Assembly (NCBI GenBank): GCA_934746015.1
Contig: CAKVEW010000006.1
Coordinates: 1-64,000, forward strand
Length of the DNA stretch: 64,000 bases
Reading direction: 5' to 3'
DNA from: an uncultured Clostridium sp.
Lineage (GTDB): Bacteria; Bacillota; Clostridia; Clostridiales; Clostridiaceae
The notes beneath the pieces were generated by a model. It was not told the DNA's origin. It made no database searches and saw only the letters and a list, made by a program, of their open reading frames with translations. The translations under genes were made by a program, and so were the position numbers. Positions 16,980 to 25,250 of this stretch are shown piece after piece (position 1 is the first letter of the stretch; each line of letters opens with the position of its first letter).

Positions 16980-17657
16980 ATGTCAAGAAAGTCAAAAGTA
17001 TCAACCGAAATAAAATTCCAAGCTGTTGAAGATTATTTGGGAGGCGTAAAAAGTTTATATAAAATAAGTGATGAACTAAATGTAAATAAAAGCGCCGTTT
17101 CAGCTTGGGTCCGTAAGTATAAAACCTTTGGTAAGGAAGGTTTATTAAATAGAAGATATAACACATCATATGATGTTCAAGTTAAAACTAAAGCAGTTAT
17201 TGATTATCTTGATGGCAAAGGATCATTAGATGATATTTGTATTAAATATAAGATAAGTGCTATTGGTATTCTCCAGCAATGGATTAAGAAGTATAATGGT
17301 CATAAGATATTTAAATCTCATTCAAATAAAGGAGATAAAATTATGACTAACGGAAGAAAAACAACTTATGAAGAAAGAATTGAAATAGTATCATTTTGTA
17401 TTGCTAACGCTCACGATTATAATTTAACTGCTGATAAATTTAATGTTTCATATCAACAAGTTTATACTTGGGTAAAAAAATACAATAAGGATGGATATAA
17501 CGCGCTAGTCGATAGACGCGGTAAAAATAAAGACTTTGAAGAATTAAGTGAAGCAGAAAAGTTCTCTGCACAATTAAAGCTTTTAGAAGCAGAAAATAGA
17601 CGTTTAAAAATGGAGAATGATTTCTTAAAAAAATTAGAAGAGATAGAAAGGAGGTAG
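16980..17657 (+). CDS. IS150-group transposase OrfA
   Basis: The 225-residue protein has two consecutive helix-turn-helix domains. The first is around residues 10-60 (ISDELNVNKSAVSAWVRKY) and the second around 125-165 (TADKFNVSYQQVYTWVKKY). A short degenerate third-like segment (ICIKYKISAIGILQQWIKKY) lies between them. A C-terminal leucine-zipper coiled coil (LKLLEAENRRLKMENDFLKKL) follows. This is the DNA-binding half of the transposase. A7 at 17627-17633 near its end provides the slippage site for producing the OrfAB fusion. The ATG is preceded by GGGAGG at 8 bases. Confidence 0.9.
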   Translation: MSRKSKVSTEIKFQAVEDYLGGVKSLYKISDELNVNKSAVSAWVRKYKTFGKEGLLNRRYNTSYDVQVKTKAVIDYLDGKGSLDDICIKYKISAIGILQQWIKKYNGHKIFKSHSNKGDKIMTNGRKTTYEERIEIVSFCIANAHDYNLTADKFNVSYQQVYTWVKKYNKDGYNALVDRRGKNKDFEELSEAEKFSAQLKLLEAENRRLKMENDFLKKLEEIERR

Positions 17658-18544
17658 ATAAATACACTATTTCATCTACAAATAAGTATATTGCAATTAA
17701 AGAATTACATGAATTAGGGTATTCAATATCTGAACTATGTAAATGTGCTGAAGTTGGGCGTGCTTCTTATTATAAGTGGTTAAATCATTCCGAAACTGAA
17801 AGAGATAAAGAAAATAAAGTTATTCTAGATGAAATTATTAAATTATACTCAGAAGTTAAGGGGATTTATGGCTATCGCCGTATAACGTTAAATATAAATA
17901 GAATACTAAATTCAAACTATAATCATAAGCGCATATACAGGCTTATGAAATCTGTAAAACTTACTGCTGTTATTAGAAGAAGAAAGAAAAGATATATTCA
18001 AAGTACTCCTCAAATTACAGCTGAAAATATATTAAATAGAGAGTTTGTAGCTGATAATCCAAATGAAAAATGGCTAACAGATATTACTGAATTTAAGATA
18101 ACTAACGGAAGTAAAGCTTATTTAAGTGCAATACTAGATCTCGGAGATAATAGTATTATTTCGTATGTATTAGGTAATTCTAATAATAATAAATTAGTTT
18201 TTGATACCTTAGACAAAGCTGTTGAAGCGAATCCGACCGCAGCGCCACTATTCCATAGTGATCGCGGATTCCAATATACATGTAAAACATTCAAGATCAA
18301 ACTAAATAAAATTAATGCAGTGCAAAGTATGTCTAGGGTAGGTAGATGTATTGATAATGGACCTATGGAGTCTTTTTGGGGGACTTTAAAATCAGAAATG
18401 TACTATCTAAGAAAGTTTTCAACCTTTGAAGAACTTGAACAAGCTATTGATGAATATATAAAGTTTTATAATACAAAAAGATTACAAAAGAAACTAAAAG
18501 GTATGACTCCTATTGAATATAGAAGCCACACCTTAGTAGCATAA
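17627..18544 (+). CDS. IS3-family transposase OrfB (rve DDE integrase), -1 frame
   Basis: The frame is open from 17621 and lies at -1 to orfA. The A7 run at 17627-17633 allows a switch from orfA lysine codons into ATT AGA AGA GAT, so a fused OrfAB transposase is expected. The start given is the slippage site. An ATT at 17633 is a possible independent start, as in IS911. The product has an HTH_21 region (YGYRRITLNINRIL), then the DDE core: Asp in WLTDITEF, Asp in FHSDRGFQYT and Glu in NGPMESFWGTLKSE. It ends with YNTKRLQKKLKGMTPIEYR. All catalytic residues are present and the frame is intact, so the element may be active. Confidence 0.88.
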   Translation, partial: KKIRRDRKEVDKYTISSTNKYIAIKELHELGYSISELCKCAEVGRASYYKWLNHSETERDKENKVILDEIIKLYSEVKGIYGYRRITLNINRILNSNYNHKRIYRLMKSVKLTAVIRRRKKRYIQSTPQITAENILNREFVADNPNEKWLTDITEFKITNGSKAYLSAILDLGDNSIISYVLGNSNNNKLVFDTLDKAVEANPTAAPLFHSDRGFQYTCKTFKIKLNKINAVQSMSRVGRCIDNGPMESFWGTLKSEMYYLRKFSTFEELEQAIDEYIKFYNTKRLQKKLKGMTPIEYRSHTLVA

Positions 18545-18633
18545 TTTTATATTATTTACCCTGTCTACTTGACAGGGGGCGGTTCAATCCAGTTACTTTT
18601 TTGCCTTATAAATTTTAAAAAGTTAATTGACTA

Positions 18634-18753
18634 TTATTTTCCCCATTGATTATTGGTAGCAGTTTTTTCAGCACCGTGGTGACAACTACAGCCAGAATCA
18701 TATTTTTTACCTTCATTTTTCTTATTTTTATTTTCACATCCACATTTACTCAT
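18634..18753 (-). CDS. 39-residue Cys-rich small protein
   Basis: The ATG at 18753 has GGAGGTGTTTGAA directly upstream, an excellent ribosome site. The frame ends in TAA at 18634. The sequence begins MSKCGCENKNKK, has a central SGCSCHHGAEK and ends NNQWGK. Two CxC motifs plus a HisHis suggest metal binding. It is Lys/Asn rich and has no membrane segment. It follows the Na+/Ca2+ exchanger-like gene by 113 bases, and its terminator is the one broken by the IS. I do not recognise a named family. Confidence 0.7.
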   Translation of the reverse strand: MSKCGCENKNKKNEGKKYDSGCSCHHGAEKTATNNQWGK

Positions 18754-18866
18754 TTCAAACACCTCCTACAACTTACACTATTATTATTTGTTTTTTAAAA
18801 GTTTTAATGTTATAAAAAATGTTGAATATATGGATTAATAATTAATGAAATCTTTTAATTTCCAAA

Positions 18867-19820
18867 CTAATTTCTAAAAATTATATAAATAATATAGCTT
18901 ATATATATTAAAACTAAGGTTAAACCTTTGCTTCTACCTATATATAATTTTTCAGCCTTTCCTTTAAACATAAAAATACCAAGTAATATAGATATTCCTA
19001 TTAAGAAAACAATATCTACAAATAACGCTCTAGAAATTATAATAGGTGAAATACTTGAAGAAACTCCTAATATTAATAATATATTAAATATATTTGATCC
19101 AAGAACATTACCTATTGCTATATCATTTTCTCCCTTTGTTGCAGCTATCATAGAAGTTACCAATTCTGGAAGAGATGTTCCTATAGAAACTATAGTTAAT
19201 CCTACTAATTTATCACTTAATCCAAAGGAATATGCTATATTGGAAGCCGAATTTACTACTAAATTCCCGCCTAAAATTATTCCTATAATTCCAAATAAAA
19301 TTTTTAAAATAGACGGAATAAATTTTATTTTTTCATCTTTTTCACTATCTACACTTTCATCTTTAGAGACTTTAATTAAATAAATAGAAAATGCTATACA
19401 TCCTATAAGCAATATTATCCCAGAAATTCTGCTTAAACCCGGCTCTCTATTAAATAATGTTCTCCCAAAGGTTAAAACCAATAAGGAAATAGTTACTAAT
19501 ATATTTACTATATAATCTTTAAAAACAGTTGTTTTTTTTATTACTATGGGCATTATGATTGATGTTAATCCAAGTACCATCAATGTATTAAATATATTAG
19601 AACCTAGTACATTACCAATAGTAATTCCATTACTACCTTGAAGGGATGAGATTAAGCTTACTGCAAGCTCTGGTGCACTAGTTCCAAGGGAAACAATAGT
19701 TAATCCAACTATTATAGATGGAATTCCGAACTCTTTTGCAATATCAGAAGCACCATCAACAAATATGTCTGCTCCCTTTATAAGAAAAATAAAGCCTATT
19801 ATTAATATTATGTAATTCAT
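18867..19820 (-). CDS. CaCA-family Na+/Ca2+ (or K+) antiporter, YrbG-like
   Basis: The 317-residue protein has ten or so transmembrane helices and two inverted alpha repeats. The first is SLGTSAPELAVS followed by IGNVLGSNIFN. The second is SIGTSLPELVTS followed by the same IGNVLGSNIFN. These conserved acidic helices form the ion sites in NCX_Mj-like exchangers. An acidic cytosolic loop (DESVDSEKDEK) separates the halves. The likely role is calcium efflux, though ion specificity cannot be read from sequence. It is a single gene or co-transcribed with the small Cys-rich gene downstream. Confidence 0.9.
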   Translation of the reverse strand: MNYIILIIGFIFLIKGADIFVDGASDIAKEFGIPSIIVGLTIVSLGTSAPELAVSLISSLQGSNGITIGNVLGSNIFNTLMVLGLTSIIMPIVIKKTTVFKDYIVNILVTISLLVLTFGRTLFNREPGLSRISGIILLIGCIAFSIYLIKVSKDESVDSEKDEKIKFIPSILKILFGIIGIILGGNLVVNSASNIAYSFGLSDKLVGLTIVSIGTSLPELVTSMIAATKGENDIAIGNVLGSNIFNILLILGVSSSISPIIISRALFVDIVFLIGISILLGIFMFKGKAEKLYIGRSKGLTLVLIYISYIIYIIFRN

Positions 19821-19880
19821 TTTGTCTCCTTTATCTTTAGTTCAATGAATAAAATAATTTACTTCGATATATGTAATATT

Positions 19881-19912
19881 AAAGAAGAGGCTGTACAAGC
19901 AGCCTCTTCTTT
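19881..19912. terminator. Perfect-stem terminator after deoC
   Basis: AAAGAAGAGGCTG (19881-19893) pairs with CAGCCTCTTCTTT (19900-19912) around a 6-base loop. Confidence 0.85.
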
Positions 19913-19985
19913 TAAATTTTAAATGTATAATCAAAATATATTTATTAATTAATTCTACATTTTCATTATTAATTTTATGTTCTGC
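19911..19985 (-). repeat. Degraded copy of intergenic repeat family 1
   Basis: Read on the minus strand it contains AAAATGTAGAATTA. The other end carries TAAATGTATAAT, as in copy A. The hairpins are lost. It lies between deoC and its terminator. Confidence 0.4.
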
Positions 19986-20002
19986 TATAGCCTTTTATTT
20001 AA

Positions 20003-20677
20003 TTAATAAGTAGAATTTGATTTTGTTCCTTCACAAATTGCAATTGATGCAGAAGCACCTATTCTAGTTGCTCCATTTTCAATCATAGCCATTGCATCTT
20101 CTAAACTTCTTACTCCACCAGAAGCTTTAACACCAAGTTCTGGACCTACTGTTTCTCTCATTAATTTAATATCACTTGCAGTAGCTCCACCTGTACTAAA
20201 TCCTGTTGATGTCTTAACAAAATCTGCTCCTGCTTCTTTAGATAATTTACAAGCTGTTACTTTTTCTTCATCAGTTAGAAGACAAGTTTCTATAATAACC
20301 TTTGTTAAAGCTTTTCCCTTAGCAGCATTAACAACAGCTTCTATATCCTTCTTAACATATTCTAAATTTCCATCTTTAAGCTTTCCAACATTGATAACCA
20401 TATCAACTTCAGTAGCACCTTTTTTAATAACATCTTCTGTTTCAAAAGCCTTAACTTCAGTTGTAGTTGCTCCTAAAGGAAATCCTATTACAGTACAAAC
20501 CTTTACATCACTACCTTTTAATAATCCAGCTGCTTTCTCCACCATTGATGGATTAACACATACTGATGCAAAATTATACTCTAAAGCTTCTTTACATAAA
20601 ATTCCAATTTCTTTTTCAGTAGCTTCAGCTTTTAAGATAGTATGATCAATCATTCTTGCTAAATCTTTCTTGTTCAT
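20003..20677 (-). CDS. deoC: Deoxyribose-phosphate aldolase
   Basis: The 224-residue enzyme is of normal length. It cleaves 2-deoxyribose-5-phosphate to glyceraldehyde-3-phosphate and acetaldehyde in deoxynucleoside catabolism. Visible class I aldolase elements are the Asp of EVDMVINVG, the Schiff-base lysine in FVKTSTGF and the second lysine in [10 protein letters not shown]. The start is ATG after AGAGGAGG. Other deo genes are absent, so it is a stand-alone unit with its own terminator. Confidence 0.95.
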   Translation of the reverse strand: MNKKDLARMIDHTILKAEATEKEIGILCKEALEYNFASVCVNPSMVEKAAGLLKGSDVKVCTVIGFPLGATTTEVKAFETEDVIKKGATEVDMVINVGKLKDGNLEYVKKDIEAVVNAAKGKALTKVIIETCLLTDEEKVTACKLSKEAGADFVKTSTGFSTGGATASDIKLMRETVGPELGVKASGGVRSLEDAMAMIENGATRIGASASIAICEGTKSNSTY

Positions 20678-20756
20678 AAAAGATATCCTCCTCTATAGAT
20701 AATTGTGTACCAAACAATCTCATTATATAGTAAAATTAATAATAATTAAAGTAATT

Positions 20757-21803
20757 TTAGAATAAAGTTAACTGTTCTACAGTATTTTCCTTAAATGATG
20801 ATACTGTTACTCCTATTAATCTAATATATTCATTTATTTTTTCATTATTTAGTATTTCCTCGCAAACCTTATATATTTCTTCAAAATTATTTGTATAAAA
20901 ATTTAAGGTTTTACTTCTTGTATGACTTTGGAAATCTTCTGTTTTATATTTTACTGTTATAGTTTTACCTTCAAGATTTTGTCTTATTAATTGATTACTT
21001 ATTTCCTTTGAAAAATCATATAAATATTCTAATAAATCTTCTTTTTCTTTTGTATCTATTTTTAGAGTTCGTTCTCTACCATAGGATTTTCTATCCCTTT
21101 GTGCTTCTACTTCTCTATTATCTATTCCTCTTATTCTATCATAGATTTCTAAACCATATTTACCTAAGTATTCAATATAGAATTCCTTTGGCATATCATA
21201 AAGGTCTTTAACTGTAAAAATACCCATATTATTCAACTTTTCAACTGATTTTTTTCCTAACCCATAAATTTTAGAGACTGGAAAAGGCAAAAGAATATTT
21301 GGAACCATATCCTTTGTTATTACCTTTATACCATTAGGTTTATTCCAATCAGAAGCTAATTTTGCTAAAAATTTGTTATAAGAAATTCCTATTGAAATTG
21401 TAAGTCCAACTTCTCTTAAAACTCTACTTTTTATATAATTAGCTGCTTCAATACCCGATTTAAACCTACTACTAGTAATATCTAAGTAAGCTTCATCAAT
21501 AGATAGTGGCTCTATAATATCAGTTACATCTTTTAATATATTAAATACTTGCTTAGAAACTTCCTTATATCTATACATCCTAGTTCTTAAATATACACCA
21601 TGTGGGCATAATTTTCTTGCAATAAAAATAGGCATTGCAGAATGTATCCCATATTTTCTTGCTTCATATGAACATGTTGAAACAACGCCTCTTTCACTTA
21701 CTCCGCCAACTATTACTGGCTTTCCTTTAAGACTTTTATTATCAAGTTGCTCTACTGATGCAAAGAAAGCATCCATATCTACATGTAATATCAACCTATT
21801 CAT
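20757..21803 (-). CDS. dinB: DNA polymerase IV (Y-family translesion polymerase)
   Basis: The 348-residue protein has the catalytic motifs HVDMDAFFASVEQ at the N-terminus and SIDEAYLDIT near residue 105. A steric-gate-type Phe follows the first Asp. Helix-hairpin-helix (KIYGLGKKSVEKL) and a little-finger domain are present. It ends in QLTLF, a good beta-clamp-binding motif. It copies damaged templates with low fidelity. The ATG has GGGAG upstream, and it follows the DUF4003-like gene by 10 bases, so the two form an operon. No LexA box was recognised. Confidence 0.94.
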   Translation of the reverse strand: MNRLILHVDMDAFFASVEQLDNKSLKGKPVIVGGVSERGVVSTCSYEARKYGIHSAMPIFIARKLCPHGVYLRTRMYRYKEVSKQVFNILKDVTDIIEPLSIDEAYLDITSSRFKSGIEAANYIKSRVLREVGLTISIGISYNKFLAKLASDWNKPNGIKVITKDMVPNILLPFPVSKIYGLGKKSVEKLNNMGIFTVKDLYDMPKEFYIEYLGKYGLEIYDRIRGIDNREVEAQRDRKSYGRERTLKIDTKEKEDLLEYLYDFSKEISNQLIRQNLEGKTITVKYKTEDFQSHTRSKTLNFYTNNFEEIYKVCEEILNNEKINEYIRLIGVTVSSFKENTVEQLTLF

Positions 21804-21813
21804 TATAACTCCC

Positions 21814-22764
21814 TTAGGCTAATGCTGCTTCAAACATTCCTTTATTTTTAGATTTTATTAAACTATATATTCCTTGTGCTAACAATTCGTCTATATAATT
21901 TCTTTCTTCATTAATTGTAGTAAAAGATATTATTGTAATAGCTATAATAGTCCTAAAGCCTTTATCCATATAGTATTCATATTCACTTTCTTCCTCACAT
22001 AGAGTATTAATTACTCCATCTATTAAATTGATAGTTTTTCTAACATCCCTATTAGATAATACTCCTAAAAGAGGCAAGAACTGTTGGGCAATTTTCATAT
22101 CCTTCTTTTCTAGTTGTAATATAAATTCAATAGTTTTATACATATGTCCTGAAGAACCATTTAGCATTATTGCATTTGTTAAGCTTTGTATTCCATTTTT
22201 AGACTTTATATTTAAATTCGTCATATAATTATAAATGGTTTCTATAAATTCATCTATTGTTTTAATATCAATATCATTTAAAGCCCATAATGCACATACT
22301 AAATAATCATCTTCCCCAGTTATATTATAGTATTTCTCTTTTAGCAAGATAAATACAGACTTCATCTTTTCTGCAACACTATGTTTATCTTTCTTTGTTC
22401 CATACTTAGCTAAAACAAAGGAAGTTAAAACTAAATAATCACCTTCATTAAACCCTTGTTCCTTTAATATTTCTTCAACTTCATATATATCAGTAATTAA
22501 CTCTTTTTCATTTCCATCTTCTAATGCTATTAATAAGGATAAAATATAAAGTATATCTCCTCTAAAAGATGATACCCTAGAAGATGATGCCTTTATATAT
22601 TTTCTAATTTCTTTTACTTTATCAAAAGGTATTTCCTTTTCATAATGAGCAAAAATTAACGATGCAAAATGATTAATTAAATCTCCATCATTTCTCAAAT
22701 TTATCTTAGCATTCCTGTAGTTGTTAATGGTCTTATAAATTCTGTCTTCCAGAAGTTTCTCCAT
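21814..22764 (-). CDS. DUF4003-like helical protein
   Basis: The 316-residue protein looks all-helical, with no membrane segment. Recognisable features include SSRVSSFRGDILYILSLLIA and the repeated short helix pairs typical of the DUF4003 family of Firmicutes, whose function is unknown. It is the first gene of a two-gene operon with dinB, spaced by 9 bases. That might hint at a stress role but does not establish it. Confidence 0.65.
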   Translation of the reverse strand: MEKLLEDRIYKTINNYRNAKINLRNDGDLINHFASLIFAHYEKEIPFDKVKEIRKYIKASSSRVSSFRGDILYILSLLIALEDGNEKELITDIYEVEEILKEQGFNEGDYLVLTSFVLAKYGTKKDKHSVAEKMKSVFILLKEKYYNITGEDDYLVCALWALNDIDIKTIDEFIETIYNYMTNLNIKSKNGIQSLTNAIMLNGSSGHMYKTIEFILQLEKKDMKIAQQFLPLLGVLSNRDVRKTINLIDGVINTLCEEESEYEYYMDKGFRTIIAITIISFTTINEERNYIDELLAQGIYSLIKSKNKGMFEAALA

Positions 22765-22876
22765 GTTAATACTCCCTCACTTTACTTAAGCATTTTATTT
22801 CCCCAATATTATTATACTATAAATATTGTGTCATTTTCATATCAAAATAAAAACATTAAAAAATATAAATAAATTA

Positions 22877-22903
22877 GCCAAGGTAAGAAGATCTTATCTT
22901 GGC
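22877..22903. terminator. Terminator of the Cys/Gly-rich gene
   Basis: GCCAAGGTAAGA (22877-22888) pairs with TCTTATCTTGGC (22892-22903) with one G-U pair and a 3-base loop. Confidence 0.65.
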
Positions 22904-22931
22904 AATAAAATTTATCCTTTGTAGTTTGTAT

Positions 22932-23609
22932 CTAACAACAGAATAATAAAGCAAGTGCGGCTAAACCAAATAAGCCACAGCCACAGCCACAATTACCACC
23001 GAATCCTAATCCGCAGCCGCAGCCGCCTCCAAATCCACAGCCACCTCCGCAGCCTCCTCCAAATCCGCAATTTCCTCCGCAATTATTTATACATTGTGGT
23101 GTAAATACGCTACCATTTTTATCGAAGATAATTATTAATTTTATAGTGTTGTCACAATCACTTATAAACATTTGAGGAAATTCACAAAAAAATTGTGATA
23201 TCCTTGGATCAAATGACCTAATGATTATTGCAAACTCTTGTGTTTCAAATCTTTCTGATAAAAAATTCTTATCACTATTACAACTATCTTCAAAACTTTC
23301 CATATTAAAAATAGATCTCTCATTATCATGTCCATCACAGCAAGATTCATGCTCATTTTTACAACATGGATTTCTTCTTATAACTCTAATAGGACTTGAA
23401 ATAGAAATTAAATCGTTGCATGGTAAAGCTGGTGCTTCTAAAATACCATCGCATCCAGTGACTATTATATTTATCTTTATTCCATCACCGCATATACACT
23501 TTGGTAAATTTCTTCTAATTCTTCTGCCTATACATCCATCTGCACAAATAATTAAATTAAATTCTTTACAGGAAGACATATTATTTACTCTTTTTAAACA
23601 TATTTTCAT
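22932..23609 (-). CDS. Cys/Gly-rich protein with hydrophobic C-terminus, possibly a surface or spore-layer protein
   Basis: The 225-residue protein has two parts. The N-terminal ~175 residues are beta-strand-like and contain many Cys pairs (CICGDG, NPCCKNEHESCC). The C-terminal ~50 residues are an array of GGC/GFGGGC/CGCG units ending in a short hydrophobic tail LFGLAALALLFCC. Such Cys/Gly tails occur in cross-linked spore coat or exosporium proteins, which suggests but does not prove a structural role. The repeat tract is visibly richer in G+C than its surroundings. The ATG at 23609 has AAAGGAG 9 bases upstream. Confidence 0.7.
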   Translation of the reverse strand: MKICLKRVNNMSSCKEFNLIICADGCIGRRIRRNLPKCICGDGIKINIIVTGCDGILEAPALPCNDLISISSPIRVIRRNPCCKNEHESCCDGHDNERSIFNMESFEDSCNSDKNFLSERFETQEFAIIIRSFDPRISQFFCEFPQMFISDCDNTIKLIIIFDKNGSVFTPQCINNCGGNCGFGGGCGGGCGFGGGCGCGLGFGGNCGCGCGLFGLAALALLFCC

Positions 23610-23725
23610 TTGTATATTCTCCTTTTATCTAATTGTATAGATAATACATAATATGTTTAATAAAGCTATTGTTTCACTAAAATAAATTTTTATTGAATAA
23701 TATAAAGTAAATATGTCAAAAATAT

Positions 23726-23753
23726 AAGAGGATACGATAATTAGTATCCTCTT
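23726..23753. terminator. Second downstream hairpin
   Basis: AAGAGGATAC (23726-23735) pairs perfectly with GTATCCTCTT (23744-23753). It lies between the HesB-like terminator and the Cys/Gly-rich gene and may be a terminator or a leader hairpin. Confidence 0.45.
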
Positions 23754-23765
23754 AATATTATGGAG

Positions 23766-23799
23766 AAAGAATGGGTTTTCTTTGAGCCCATTCTTTTTA
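23766..23799 (-). terminator. Terminator of the HesB-like gene
   Basis: AAAGAATGGG (23766-23775) pairs with CCCATTCTTT (23787-23796), a few bases past the stop at 23810. Confidence 0.75.
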
Positions 23800-23809
23800 T
23801 TAATTCATC

Positions 23810-24085
23810 TTATAAACCCCTTATATAAAAACCATTATTATAAACTTCTTTATCATATTTTATCTCAATTCTATCGCACAATCTCTCATCTTTTTTTGCA
23901 ATTACAAAATTAACTCCATTTATAACAAATTCAAGATCTTCTTCTGAAACATAATCTGCATAAATGTCATAGGCTGGTTTTCCACATCCAACTGCAACTA
24001 CTTTTATTCTTATGTTATTATTTGTGCTTTTTTCTAATACTTCTAATAAAGCTGATTTTGTTATTTCGTTAAATATTATTTTCAA
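23810..24085 (-). CDS. HesB/IscA-like protein
   Basis: The 91-residue protein matches the HesB/IscA fold: N-terminal EITKSALLEVL, central IRIKVVAVGCGKPAYDI and the strand region DLEFVINGVNFVI. The canonical C-terminal CGCG iron-cluster ligands are missing. Only the Cys in VGCGKP and one in RLCD remain, so it may not assemble a classical Fe-S cluster. The start is TTG at 24085 with AAAGGAAG upstream. It is divergent from the ferritin-like gene. Confidence 0.75.
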   Translation of the reverse strand: MKIIFNEITKSALLEVLEKSTNNNIRIKVVAVGCGKPAYDIYADYVSEEDLEFVINGVNFVIAKKDERLCDRIEIKYDKEVYNNGFYIRGL

Positions 24086-24181
24086 ATTTATCTTCCTTTC
24101 TAAATTAAATATAACAAATTATATCATTAGATTATCTTCTTTCATATAATATAATACTAAGTATTTAATGGAGATGATATA

Positions 24182-24700
24182 TTGAAAAGAGATTATATAG
24201 ACTTTAAAGAAAGTTGTTCAATAATGCTACCTTATCCTGAAATTGATATTAAAGAAAAAAATTTATCTTATGCAAAATTAATAAAAGAATGTTACTGTGG
24301 AATATATTCAGAATTAACTTTAATAAATCAATATAGCTATCAGTATTTTTTAATGGAACCTCACTTAAAAGAAATATTAAAAGAAATCTCAAAAGTTGAA
24401 AAAGAACATTTAGATATACTTGGGAATATAATTATTGCTTTAGGAGATGATCCTTCCTTTAATTTTGAAAAAAGAAATAAATATTTTTATTGGACTGCTA
24501 AATATATAAATAAAGATACATCCCTTAAAAATATACTTAAGAATAATATAAATTCTGAAAGAGAATTAATTAAAGAATATAGAAAAATTACTACTATTAT
24601 TGAAAACGAAAGCATAATTGCTATTCTTAATAGAATAATTTTAGATGAAGAACTCCATATTAAAATATTTAATACCATTTATAAAAACGAGATTAAATAA
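24182..24700 (+). CDS. Ferritin-like/rubrerythrin-type di-metal protein
   Basis: The 172-residue four-helix protein has carboxylate/His ligand motifs in four helices: YSELTLINQY, VEKEHLDIL, NSERELIKEY and LDEELHIKIF. This is the ExxH pattern of rubrerythrin-like di-iron domains. No rubredoxin domain is present. It may act in peroxide handling or iron storage. The start is TTG at 24182 with GGAG upstream. It is divergent from the HesB-like gene. Confidence 0.78.
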   Translation: MKRDYIDFKESCSIMLPYPEIDIKEKNLSYAKLIKECYCGIYSELTLINQYSYQYFLMEPHLKEILKEISKVEKEHLDILGNIIIALGDDPSFNFEKRNKYFYWTAKYINKDTSLKNILKNNINSERELIKEYRKITTIIENESIIAILNRIILDEELHIKIFNTIYKNEIK

Positions 24701-24741
24701 TATTAATTTATTTTTTTGTTTTACTAATTTACTAATTATGT

Positions 24742-24747
24742 TATAAT
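24742..24747 (+). promoter_or_regulatory. Extended -10 promoter element
   Basis: TATAAT preceded by TG one base upstream (24739-24740) lies about 60 bases ahead of the gene at 24807. Confidence 0.5.
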
Positions 24748-24806
24748 GGGCTTGATATTATAATTGTTTATTTAACAATATTTCTTAAATAGAAGGAGTT
24801 TTAATT

Positions 24807-25223
24807 ATGGGTTTCAAAGATAAAATGAGTAAATATTTCACAGATGCATACATGGAAAAATACGGTGATAGAATGACTAGCACAGCAGGTACTGTACTTT
24901 CTGTGAAAATAGAAGAAAAGAACATACTAGGAATTATAAGAAAGTTAACTGCTCATATTTTAATTAAGCCAGATATGGGAAAAGGTGTAGTTAAAACTCA
25001 ATATAAAGTGAGAAAATGGTTTAAAAAGCCTACTTTTATTGATGTTAAACAAGGCCATAAGGTTATAATTATGGGAGTTGAAGGTGAAAAAGGAAAAGCT
25101 GATTCAGAAGTAATTACAATTTCGAATATAGCTAATTTAACTACTAAGAAAGACCTACAACCCTTCGATCATAGTCAATTAAAGAAAGCTAGACAACAAG
25201 CAACGAGAATGAGAACAAGATAA
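24807..25223 (+). CDS. Unknown 138-residue basic protein
   Basis: The start is ATG with AGAAGGAG upstream. The protein has no membrane segment. The N-terminus (MGFKDKMSKYFTDAYMEKYGDRM) is helical. The centre looks like a small beta barrel (TAGTVLSVKIEEKN, GHKVIIMGVEGEKG), and the last ~20 residues are strongly basic (KKARQQATRMRTR). The charge suggests nucleic-acid binding, but no family is recognised. It is a single gene with its own promoter and terminator. Confidence 0.7.
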   Translation: MGFKDKMSKYFTDAYMEKYGDRMTSTAGTVLSVKIEEKNILGIIRKLTAHILIKPDMGKGVVKTQYKVRKWFKKPTFIDVKQGHKVIIMGVEGEKGKADSEVITISNIANLTTKKDLQPFDHSQLKKARQQATRMRTR

Positions 25224-25250
25224 GATACAAATTTTATTTAAAATACAAAT

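Larger units (their letters stand above)
16914..18586 (+). mobile_element. IS3-family (IS150-group) insertion sequence, about 1673 bases
   Basis: The ends are TGATATGCTCCC and, reading inward from the right, TGAACCGCCCCC. They form imperfect terminal inverted repeats that also share AGTAGACAG, with the 5'-TG...CA-3' tips usual in IS3. A 3-base target duplication ATC flanks it. It carries orfA with two helix-turn-helix domains and a DDE transposase orfB in the -1 frame, which fits the IS150 group. It appears intact. It sits in the 3' arm of a terminator. Confidence 0.88.
16889..18602 (-). terminator. Terminator hairpin split by an IS element
   Basis: The left arm AAAAAAGTAACTGGATA (16889-16905) is followed by AAACTATC, then the IS (16914-18586), then ATCCAGTTACTTTTTT (18587-18602). 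Removing the IS and one copy of the ATC target duplication restores a perfect 17-base stem with an AAAC loop flanked by A6/T6. It would have ended transcripts from the small Cys-rich gene at 18634. Confidence 0.8.

Noticed and set aside
16888..18603. A 17-base perfect inverted repeat flanking the transposase genes looked like the IS terminal repeats.
   Set aside because: True IS3-type tips (TG...CA) lie inside it at 16914 and 18586 with matching internal sequence and an ATC duplication. The outer repeat is the split terminator.
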